Positions 32,876 through 39,736 of a DNA stretch of 51,971 bases are shown here, piece by piece. Source of the DNA: Chloroflexota bacterium. GTDB lineage: Bacteria; Chloroflexota; Anaerolineae; Aggregatilineales; Phototrophicaceae. The stretch spans positions 1 through 51,971 of the forward strand of contig JAPOOU010000268.1 in the NCBI GenBank assembly GCA_026713245.1, given 5' to 3'. The stretch's first letter is position 1, and the number at the start of each line of letters is the position of its first letter. Below the pieces are notes generated by a model. It worked only from the letters and a program-made list of their open reading frames with translations, was not told where the DNA came from and did no database searches. A program made the translations under genes and the position numbers.

Positions 32876-32902
32876 CGCAGAGGCACAGAGCGCAGAGCAA
32901 TA
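32876..32902. repeat. CTCTGTG-type periodic motif, inverted copy
   Basis: ACCGCAGAGGCACAGAGC followed by GCAGAG is the reverse complement of the CTCTGTGC-type units at 46828-46858. It lies in the 188-base gap between the MBL gene and the insertion sequence. Nothing else is seen there. Confidence 0.4.
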
Positions 32903-33080
32903 TGCCGTTGCGCAGGCGATTGACCAATCAAAGTCAATCGTTCGATCAAGCATAGATTGCAGTCGGGTGAGACCGCGCCGACGATTTTTGGAGTATACTA
33001 ACTATCTTTTTTAGGGGGCTTATGTAGTTAAGTAGCCATTGCCCCTTGACGAACTTGCCATATTCGGCTATTATTGTACA

Positions 33081-33086
33081 TATAAT
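33081..33086 (+). promoter_or_regulatory. -10 element for the transposase
   Basis: A perfect TATAAT lies 18 bases before the ATG at 33104. A TTGCCA at 33055-33060 is 20 bases upstream, too far for an ideal -35. Its short distance to the start would give a short leader. Confidence 0.45.
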
Positions 33087-33103
33087 AGTGAAAGGATATG
33101 GCA

Positions 33104-34042
33104 ATGGCACGTAAGGCTCCGGGTAGGCATCACCGCAAGGGCATCACACTTCCACAGTTATTCAAAAAGTTCCCAGATGACAAGACCGCCGAGGCATGGT
33201 TCGAGGACGCCCGCTGGCCGCGCGGCGTATGCTGCGCTCACTGCGACAGCGCGAACATCGGCGCGGTTAATCATCCGACCATGCCCTATCGCTGCCGCGA
33301 CTGCCGCAAGCATTTCAGCGTCAAGACCAACTCGCTGATGCACGGCTCGAATGCCGGATACCAGAAGTGGGCGATTGCGATCTACCAGATGACGACGAAC
33401 TTGAAGGGCGTATCGAGCATGAAGTTGAGCCGCGATATTGGCGTCACCCAGCGCACAGCTTGGTACATGGAACATCGGATACGCAAGGCATTGGAGCGCA
33501 ATAACGCCATGTTCAGCGGCGAAGTCGAAGTCGATGAAACTTATGTCGGCGGGAAAGAGGGCAATAAACACGCGAGAAAGAAATTACGCGCCGGACGCGG
33601 CACGGTTGGCAAGACGCCGGTCGTCGGCATGAAAGACCGCGAGACAAAGGAAGTGAAGGCCCAAGTCGTAGAATCCACTGACGGAGAAACGCTGCAAGGC
33701 TTCGTGACTGAACACACGGTCGAGGGTACCGTCGTCTATACAGACAGTGCGCGAGCTTATTTGGGACTTCCGCGCCCGCATGAAACGGTGGATCACGGCG
33801 TCGGCGAATACGTCCGCGAGCAGGCGCACACGAACGGTATGGAATCATTCTGGTCGATGTTAAAGCGCGGCTTTACCGGGACCTTCCACAAAATCAGTCG
33901 AAAGCATTTGCACCGGTATGTCACCGAGTTCGCTGGACGGCATAATGCCCGGCCGCTGGATACCGAAGCGCAGATGGAACGCATTGTTCGGAACATGGAA
34001 GGCGCGAGACTACGGTACGACGATCTAATTGCGGAGGACTGA
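33104..34042 (+). CDS. IS1595-type transposase
   Basis: The 312-aa protein has an N-terminal zinc ribbon (CCAHCDSANIG, YRCRDCRKHFSV) and an ISXO2-type DDE domain: FSGEVEVDETYVGGKEGNKH (first Asp), VVYTDSARAYLGL (second Asp), and the third-position region HTNGMESFWSMLKRGFTGTFHKIS, with Asn-Gly and Glu. AAAGGA lies seven bases before the ATG at 33104, so the ATG at 33098 is less likely. No frameshift is seen, so the enzyme looks intact. Confidence 0.95.
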   Translation: MARKAPGRHHRKGITLPQLFKKFPDDKTAEAWFEDARWPRGVCCAHCDSANIGAVNHPTMPYRCRDCRKHFSVKTNSLMHGSNAGYQKWAIAIYQMTTNLKGVSSMKLSRDIGVTQRTAWYMEHRIRKALERNNAMFSGEVEVDETYVGGKEGNKHARKKLRAGRGTVGKTPVVGMKDRETKEVKAQVVESTDGETLQGFVTEHTVEGTVVYTDSARAYLGLPRPHETVDHGVGEYVREQAHTNGMESFWSMLKRGFTGTFHKISRKHLHRYVTEFAGRHNARPLDTEAQMERIVRNMEGARLRYDDLIAED

Positions 34043-34070
34043 CTTTTGTGGTAGGTTAATGATGTGCCGA

Positions 34071-34100
34071 TAAAAAGACAAAACCCGCCAAAAGACGGGC
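34071..34100 (-). terminator. minus-strand terminator downstream of the transposase
   Basis: Read on the minus strand GCCCGTC-TTTT-GGCGGG forms a stem of six pairs (one G-U), followed by TTTTGTCTTTTTAT. On the plus strand no T-run follows. It would stop antisense transcription entering the transposase from the right. Confidence 0.6.
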
Positions 34101-34171
34101 CCGGCACTACAACTGTATAGTTAGCTCGCGAGGGTGTCATCAGCACCGAAGCGAGAGAAAGGACTATCAAT

Positions 34172-34414
34172 ATGATAGCGCCTAAGTTCGATTCGGGCAA
34201 GTCTCCAAATCCAAATCAAGCTGGCAGATGGATCAGTGTTCGCAGAGCATTGCCGCACGATCCAGCAGCAGTCGATTTTATCTGTCGGTGTGGCAGTGAC
34301 CCGGCATACCATCGAGAGTATGGCGAAAGACAGTATGCCATATATCGGCACTGCCCGCGATGCAACCCGATTACAGAGGGGAAGAGACAGGAGTTACGCC
34401 AAGGTCTGAATTGA
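34172..34414 (+). CDS. passenger gene 1: small Cys-rich protein
   Basis: The 80-aa protein has AAAGGA eight bases before the ATG. It carries ICRCGS and HCPRC, a CxC plus CxxC arrangement as in zinc ribbons. A basic, charged tail (EGKRQELRQGLN) follows. No known family is recognised. As a gene carried between the IS ends it may regulate the transposase or serve the host; the sequence gives no direct sign of either. Confidence 0.6.
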   Translation: MIAPKFDSGKSPNPNQAGRWISVRRALPHDPAAVDFICRCGSDPAYHREYGERQYAIYRHCPRCNPITEGKRQELRQGLN

Positions 34415-34417
34415 CGC

Positions 34418-34535
34418 TATAATCCAGTCAAGCCCTATTGAGGGCAGTAGATCGGGATTCCCCGTGACATTGGCAGCTAACCTATTACTGTCACGGGGAA
34501 TGCCTCAAAACATGGGAAACCTATCGGCTCCCATG
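34418..34535 (+). ncRNA. candidate structured RNA with three hairpins, inside the IS
   Basis: TATAAT (34418-34423) is followed by GCCCT-ATTG-AGGGC (34432-34445), then by a perfect 13-bp stem (34457-34469 with 34489-34501, arms start ATTCCCCGTG), then by CATGGGA (34511-34517) with TCCCATG (34529-34535). No gene lies here. A -35 is weak. It could be a regulatory RNA, an attenuator or a DNA-level structure. Confidence 0.5.
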
Positions 34536-34641
34536 CCCATTGTACCGTATATCGTTCTCATTCAACTGTAAATCGCAGCCTGCCCACTTTATCCGGGCCC
34601 GTTAAAATAGAGTTCTGATAATTTAGTTTCAGGTGAAAGTC

Positions 34642-34962
34642 ATGTCCGCCAATATGTATGATGACGTTGTAAATTCCTATGGAGATAAACGCAAGCAAGA
34701 CCAGGGTTACAAGTCCCCGCCCGCAAAGCGACGCCTACAGACACCGGCAAACCAACGCTCACAGCCGCCTAGTCAACAGATCGTGAACATTCTACCGGAA
34801 GACGACGCCTCGAAAGTGAAGCATGACTTTAGCTTCGGCGGCGCTTTTCGTCTTGGCCTCGGCGCGGGAATCGGATTACTCTTTGCCATTCCCGCCGCTA
34901 TCATCCTGACGATCCTAGTCCTGTCAGCGCTTGGCCTCACACTGAGTTCTCTGGTTTCCTGA
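34642..34962 (+). CDS. passenger gene 2: small membrane protein
   Basis: The 106-aa protein begins MSANMYDDVVNSYGD and has a polar, Gln/Pro/Lys-rich N-terminal half. From about residue 72 a glycine-rich transmembrane segment follows (GLGAGIGLLFAIPAAIILTILV...). AGGTGA precedes the ATG at 34642. It is unlike any transposition protein known to me. The proximal structured segment suggests control. Confidence 0.6.
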   Translation: MSANMYDDVVNSYGDKRKQDQGYKSPPAKRRLQTPANQRSQPPSQQIVNILPEDDASKVKHDFSFGGAFRLGLGAGIGLLFAIPAAIILTILVLSALGLTLSSLVS

Positions 34963-35054
34963 TTCACTTATCGGGAACATCAACAAATACTTGCGGTTAC
35001 GCTCGAAACGAAGATATACTAATGACACATGAAGCCGCGAAAGAAAGGTCGTCC

Positions 35055-35222
35055 ATGAGTGAAAAAAGAAATGCTGGCAAGAAACCGGACAACTCGAAAT
35101 CCACTCGCGGGCGACCGCCTAAGCCACTGCCGCGTAAAACGGACGGCACACCCTACACTCCGCACGAAGTCGCGAGGATCATCACCACCACAAATCCAAA
35201 GCAGCTTGAAAACCGTGACTAG
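35055..35222 (+). CDS. passenger gene 3: small basic protein
   Basis: The 55-aa protein starts at an ATG with AAAGG seven bases upstream. It contains TRGRPPKPLPRKTDG, a lysine/proline/arginine-rich stretch with the GRP core of AT-hooks, and ends NPKQLENRD. It could bind DNA, but its function is not known. The stop is nine bases before the right inverted end. Confidence 0.55.
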   Translation: MSEKRNAGKKPDNSKSTRGRPPKPLPRKTDGTPYTPHEVARIITTTNPKQLENRD

Positions 35223-35282
35223 CGCGAGCTTGGCTACTTAACTACATAAGCCCCATTTGATTCCATCTACTTTACCCGGTTA

Positions 35283-35573
35283 TTATGTTGCGGTTTGTAT
35301 CCATCCAAGGTTCATCGCAAGATTGCCCGCACCTATCGCAAGAGACAAAACAAACCCTATGCCGACCGCAACGCCGATTGCCTTGATTTGAGTATTCCGT
35401 ATGCCTTTGATCTCGGCAGTTAGCTGCTTGGTCTGCTGGTCAATTTTTTCAGCTTGCTTATCAACAGCACTTTGGACGGCTTCTCGTACAAACTCTTTAG
35501 TGGCCAAGCCCTCCAGCCGTCCTTCAATGTATCCTATAGCTCGCTGCTCATTGGGGTCGATTTTCTGTTCCAT
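35283..35573 (-). CDS. small coiled-coil membrane protein
   Basis: The 96-aa protein has an amphipathic coiled coil (about residues 12-60, Glu/Lys/Gln-rich, e.g. VREAVQSAVDKQAEKIDQQTKQL) and one C-terminal transmembrane segment (IGVAVGIGFVLSLAIGAGNLAM). AAGGG precedes the ATG. No family is recognised. It lies 28 bases outside the right end of the IS, in the same AT-rich island. Confidence 0.65.
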   Translation of the reverse strand: MEQKIDPNEQRAIGYIEGRLEGLATKEFVREAVQSAVDKQAEKIDQQTKQLTAEIKGIRNTQIKAIGVAVGIGFVLSLAIGAGNLAMNLGWIQTAT

Positions 35574-35859
35574 TTCTACCCTTAATAGTTACGCACGTCT
35601 TGCCATCGCGCCACCCTCGACGCCTTAATATATCATGCTACTATGGTATCATATAATTGTAACTTGTTCAAACTCGCCTGTTACGCGACGCCCTTGGTTT
35701 TTAGCTTACTGATTCATGCTCGATATGATAGAGGCTATGACGATTACGGCGAAAGTGCGGTAGATCGAGAATACGAGCCAGCTTTTTTCTGGAATAATTG
35801 TTTGTTCTCCTTTTCAGTCCAATTCCACAGATGCATTTGATGATCCAGTCGGCGCTGAA

Positions 35860-36135
35860 GAATGGGCGCCATTCTCGTGACAAGCATCTTGGCTCAGGGA
35901 TATATGAACTTCTCGGCGCCATTTGTTGTAGCGCGCGCGCTTCGACCCCTTAGCACTCCTTTTCCTACCTATTGAATGCTTATATGTCCCAGCCACGAGG
36001 CCGATCCCCTTTATCCCATTGATGCATATGGCACGCTTCATGTACAAGCGCAGCAACTAGCAAAGGCAATGAGTCAAATAGCATCCAGGGATGTACAATT
36101 CTCGCGGCACTCATCAAGGGCTTTATCCAATCGAA
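35860..36135 (-). pseudogene. remnant of a HEACHxH zincin-like protein
   Basis: In one minus-strand frame the stretch reads LLVAALVHEACHMHQWDKGDR (in pieces: ALVHEACHMHQ, 36022-36045), then a stop, then EKEC-stop-GVEARALQQMA. This parallels the VLVHEACHVHR and E..C.GVELEV signatures of the tandem proteins at 15.8-19.5 kb. In-frame stops lie at 35980-35982 and further on, so it is not functional. About 165 bases of it remain. Confidence 0.5.
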
Positions 36136-36461
36136 TTACGGACATTTGCGAGAAACTTAAACCAGTCTCGAAGAGAATCATCATCTACCTCGCACTCAGG
36201 TGGCGGATAAAAGCCTGCACACCGCAATCGCTTAGACAAGGGGTTGACAAAATCTCGTGCAGCAGCCTTCATATAAATAGGGTTTCCGGGCATATCTGGG
36301 TTAAGCGTACCCGGCTCACATACCATTCTTAGTTTTAGATACGCGTTCTCGACATCTGAGACCAAGCGCCTTCGGAGAACATACCTTGTACCCCAGTGAA
36401 TCCCAAATGTAACTACCGCACCCACAAGAAGCCCAGAGAATTGGTCGAGAATCCACTCCAT
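36123..36461 (-). CDS. hypothetical membrane-anchored protein
   Basis: The 112-aa protein begins MEWILDQFSGLLVGAVVTFGIHWG, an N-terminal transmembrane helix followed by RYVLRRR. The rest is soluble and contains Cys and Pro. AAAGGAG lies about eleven bases upstream. No family is recognised. It is part of the AT-rich island next to the IS. Confidence 0.6.
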   Translation of the reverse strand: MEWILDQFSGLLVGAVVTFGIHWGTRYVLRRRLVSDVENAYLKLRMVCEPGTLNPDMPGNPIYMKAAARDFVNPLSKRLRCAGFYPPPECEVDDDSLRDWFKFLANVRNSIG

Positions 36462-36643
36462 GACTACGATTCTTCTCCTTTCTTGGCAATTATGGTATAC
36501 AGTTCCCTTTGCCTGGGCGCTTTCACGCAAAGTACCATTGATACTCGGTCAAGTAAACTTTTTTGCGTCGTTTGATGTGTGCTTTTATCGCACGATGTTG
36601 TATTTCGAATTGACGCCTGCGCCCAATCGCGCCAGATAAGTTT

Positions 36644-37330
36644 CTAAGGCTTGGCCTCGGAGATATCCCCGGTGAAGAGATAAAACTTGATCCCGTAGGG
36701 CGTCATCAGCGTAGCGTGGGACAAGTCGTTACTGTCGCCGCTGTCCATGAAGGCGCCCAGTTCAAACCCTTCTTCGACCAGGGCTTCGTTGACCGCTTTC
36801 ATATCCGGATCGAAGTGCGTGATGGAAAAAGGCTCAACCATGCCGTATTGATGGATGCCGATCAGGTACATGTCGTCGCACCAGATGCCCCAGGGCATGG
36901 GCTGGGTATATTTGCCCAGCGATTCATAACCGGCCGCTTCCCAGAAGGCGCCTTCCGTTTCCAGATCGTCCGTCATCACCGAGAGCTCGCCGAATTTGCC
37001 CAGCCGCGTGATATCGGGCGCTTTGGCGACCCCGTCGTGCGGCAGTTGGCGCGGCGCCGGGGCGGGATCCAGCAGGATCTTGACGCCGGTCGGGCTGGTC
37101 AGCGTGTTGTCGACAATCTCAAGCCCGCTCGCCGCGAGCGCGTCGACATCGCTGCCGTAGTAGCGCAGGCTAGGGTTTTCGCCCGGGCCAGTCAACAGAT
37201 GCAGGTGATAGCGGCCATCGGTGTAAACATCATCGCCCGCGGCGACCAAACCCAGCTTGCTGTAATATGCGCCCGCGGCGGCGGTGTCATCCACAAAATT
37301 CAGTACCTCGACATAGCTTCCCAGTTTCAT
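36644..37330 (-). CDS. two-domain VOC (glyoxalase-like) protein
   Basis: The 228-aa protein has two vicinal-oxygen-chelate modules. The first starts GSYVEVLNFVDDTAAAGAYY and contains YSKLGLVAAGDDVY. The second starts at about residue 115 with LGKFGELSVMTDDLETEGAFW and contains YLIGIHQYG. AGGAA lies eight bases before the ATG at 37330. Members include glyoxalases, dioxygenases and drug-binding proteins. It follows the BtrH-like gene by 28 bases on the same strand and is probably in its operon. No substrate can be named. Confidence 0.85.
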   Translation of the reverse strand: MKLGSYVEVLNFVDDTAAAGAYYSKLGLVAAGDDVYTDGRYHLHLLTGPGENPSLRYYGSDVDALAASGLEIVDNTLTSPTGVKILLDPAPAPRQLPHDGVAKAPDITRLGKFGELSVMTDDLETEGAFWEAAGYESLGKYTQPMPWGIWCDDMYLIGIHQYGMVEPFSITHFDPDMKAVNEALVEEGFELGAFMDSGDSNDLSHATLMTPYGIKFYLFTGDISEAKP

Positions 37331-37358
37331 GCTGTCATTTCCTTCCTTCATAGTTGTG

Positions 37359-38528
37359 CTATCGCATGGCTTGTTTCATCGCGTCCAGGGCGGACTGTTC
37401 CGCCTCATAAATAGTATGGAGCTGCTCGCCCATGCGCTCGAACAGGGCATCGGTCGCGCTCCCGTCCAGCGGCCAGCCCTCCAGATCATTCGGCGCTTCC
37501 AGCGCTCCCAGGTCCTTCATGGCGCCTTCGAGGCTCGCTTGATCTTGTTCCGTGAAGGCCGCATAGCGCGCGCGCATCAGCGCTTTGGTTTCGGCGAAGA
37601 CCGGCAAGTCGTCGGGAAGCGCCATCTCGGCCAGGGCGCGCCACTCGGCCGCGCAGGCGCGATAGCGTTCCGCCGCCCGGCCCAGATCGACATCGAGTGT
37701 GGCCTGTGCTTCCATCAGGAAATCAGCATAGATCTCTCGCAGGCCAGCGCCTTCGGTATCGTCCAGCGTGATGCCCTCATAGACGGTGCGCAAGGTCAAA
37801 TACAAGCCGGTGCGCCGCGCGAAGACTACCCGCCAGCTTTTCTTGTTCTTGGGATTTGTCATCAGCTTCGCCCATTTCTGGTATACCGGTAGCGAAAATG
37901 ACTCGGAACTGCGGCTCAAATGCGCGATATGGTCGTCGATGCCGGCTCTCACAGCGCTGGCTAGATCGAAATTCTCCGCTGGCTGCAGGCTCATGCTCCG
38001 CTGTTTGTTGGAAGGAATTGGCTCCCGCGCCAGCGAAAGCGCGTCGCGGCTTATATACCAGGGTCTCGCGCTCAAGTCATCGACCTGATAGCGCGCGTCT
38101 CCATCGTCCTCGACCCGAATGAGATGGATGAGGTGTCCCTTCATGTCATCCGGCAGTCCCTGATAGGGCAGGCTGGCTTTGTCCGTCCAGAGCAGCGCTG
38201 TCCCGCTCGCCGTCAGCGCGTCGTCCAGGTTAGCTTGCGCCTTCCTGGCGCTGGTGGTCTCGCGCATGTCGACCTCGACTTTGAGGCGCTGGCAGGCATT
38301 CTTGATGAAGTCGGCAGTGTAATTCCAGCGATTGCGGAAGCCCAGCACAATCAGCGCCGTATCGTACTTGTCGAATTCCCACAAGATGTATCCCGCGCCC
38401 AATCCGCCCCCGATGCCCAGGATCATCGCCTCGCTCAAGGCTTGGCCCGTTCGCGGATCGCCAACGCCCTGGCGCGTCAAGGCATTTCTCAGGACAGCCG
38501 TGACTGAATGCTTTCCGCCGTATGTCAT
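37359..38528 (-). CDS. BtrH-N / DUF4872-like protein
   Basis: The 389-aa protein carries the BtrH N-terminal domain signature (SEAMILGIGGGLGAGYILWEF near residue 32) and a C-terminal helical part with repeated Leu/Ala heptads that fits DUF4872. In BtrH the N-terminal domain is a papain-like acyltransferase, and relatives have a Cys in the H-C segment ahead of the signature. Here that segment is HSVTAVL, with Ser in place of Cys, so catalysis may be changed or lost. AAGGA precedes the ATG. Confidence 0.75.
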   Translation of the reverse strand: MTYGGKHSVTAVLRNALTRQGVGDPRTGQALSEAMILGIGGGLGAGYILWEFDKYDTALIVLGFRNRWNYTADFIKNACQRLKVEVDMRETTSARKAQANLDDALTASGTALLWTDKASLPYQGLPDDMKGHLIHLIRVEDDGDARYQVDDLSARPWYISRDALSLAREPIPSNKQRSMSLQPAENFDLASAVRAGIDDHIAHLSRSSESFSLPVYQKWAKLMTNPKNKKSWRVVFARRTGLYLTLRTVYEGITLDDTEGAGLREIYADFLMEAQATLDVDLGRAAERYRACAAEWRALAEMALPDDLPVFAETKALMRARYAAFTEQDQASLEGAMKDLGALEAPNDLEGWPLDGSATDALFERMGEQLHTIYEAEQSALDAMKQAMR

Positions 38529-38649
38529 TCTTTAATCCTTCTTGCACTTGCAAGGCGAAGGTTAGATGTCATGTGTGAGCTTGACAGACCATTTCGCCGA
38601 TTACGCGCCGTGCCGCTGTCATACTGAGTTGCTCCCGCGTCTTCGGCGA

Positions 38650-39597
38650 TCAGGCATCCACTTGAAGGTCGGATTGTACCAGCTTCTCTTGCATCTCGTG
38701 CATGGACTTGGGGTAAATATGCGCCCAGGGGTGTTCGGCCAGCGGGATGGCGGGCGGCTGCCAGGTCTCGCCGTATTCCGCTACCGACCGGACCCAATTC
38801 AGATAGTTCAGCCAGCCGATCCAGATGCCGTTGTTAGGGAAGTCCGGCGAGAAGCCGCTATGATCAAAATGGATGCGCGTCTTGTCGGCAGAGCGCTCGA
38901 GCCGCCAGGTCGCCCGGGTAGGCGTCCCATCCGCCATTTGCCAACTGATAGTCAGCCGCTTGTCAACCTCGTAATCGACCACGCGGATGCCTTCAATGCC
39001 CCAGCCCAGATCATATTCTCCACCTGGCTTTAGTTCTACTCGCGCTTGATTGGCGATCCAGCGTTCCATCAGGCTTGGACGAGTGAGGACGCTGAAGATG
39101 GTTTCCGGGGACGCGCTGTATGCCAGGCTGTGCTTGATGTCCCCCGTCATCGGTCGGCTGAAATCAACCCGCGCCTCACAGGATTTGCCATCGATATAAC
39201 GGCGCAGGTTCTCTAGATGTACGAACCAGAAATCCTCGAGCGTGAAGGTCTCGGCCTCCTGCCCTTCCTCGCGTTGATGAATCAAGGTCAGCGCTGTCCG
39301 CCCGGCGCCCAGTTCCCGAAGCCTAATCGTGACCTCGCCGGCAGTTTGTCCCAGTTTCCAGGCGAATTTGAGCAGGCGACCGGCTTCATGCGCCAGCAGA
39401 GCCATGACCTCGTCATGCCGGCTCGGGTTATAAGGCGTCGCCTGGCCCCAAAACAGAAAGCGTCCGGCAGCCAGATCAATATCGGCCGATTCCGCCAGCC
39501 AGGCCCGCACGGCATCAGTCGTCGTAATCGCCCGGAAAACGGCGTCCTGACTAGCCTCGATATGCACTTGCATGGCGAGAGATTTCATGTCACTCAT
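38650..39597 (-). CDS. SRPBCC (AHSA1-type) protein with two domains
   Basis: The 315-aa protein has two tandem START-like modules. The first is at about residues 5-135 (VHIEASQDAVFRAITTTDAV, then GQATPYNPSRHDEVM and LTLIHQREEG). The second is at about 160-300 (HSLAYSASPETIFSVLTRPSLM, then GGEYDLGWGIEGIRVVDYEVDKRLTISWQM). AAGGA lies before the ATG at 39597. Such proteins bind hydrophobic ligands or act as co-chaperones. Two modules in one chain is less usual. Confidence 0.85.
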   Translation of the reverse strand: MSDMKSLAMQVHIEASQDAVFRAITTTDAVRAWLAESADIDLAAGRFLFWGQATPYNPSRHDEVMALLAHEAGRLLKFAWKLGQTAGEVTIRLRELGAGRTALTLIHQREEGQEAETFTLEDFWFVHLENLRRYIDGKSCEARVDFSRPMTGDIKHSLAYSASPETIFSVLTRPSLMERWIANQARVELKPGGEYDLGWGIEGIRVVDYEVDKRLTISWQMADGTPTRATWRLERSADKTRIHFDHSGFSPDFPNNGIWIGWLNYLNWVRSVAEYGETWQPPAIPLAEHPWAHIYPKSMHEMQEKLVQSDLQVDA

Positions 39598-39736
39598 GGC
39601 AATTCCTTCTTGACTGGAGACGCGCGGACAGTTCGTCACGAGCCTAACGGAGATTCCTCATGCTCGGAAGTCCCAGTTAGGCCTGAAAAGGCCGATTACC
39701 GCTTGATTAATCAGGCTGTAATGGAATGGACTTGGT

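Larger units (their letters stand above)
33015..35254 (+). mobile_element. IS1595-family insertion sequence with passenger genes
   Basis: Perfect 24-bp inverted ends (33015-33038 and 35231-35254, start GGGGCTTATG, end AAGTAGCCA) enclose 2240 bases. Inside are a transposase, three small same-strand genes, and a hairpin-rich segment. The 8 bases outside each end (TTTTTTAG and ATTTGATT) do not match, so no target-site duplication is visible. IS1595 elements carrying passenger genes are known. The element and its right neighbour are more AT-rich than the host genes. Confidence 0.92.

Noticed and set aside
33007..35262. Target-site duplication of the IS
   Set aside because: Flanking octamers TTTTTTAG and ATTTGATT do not match.
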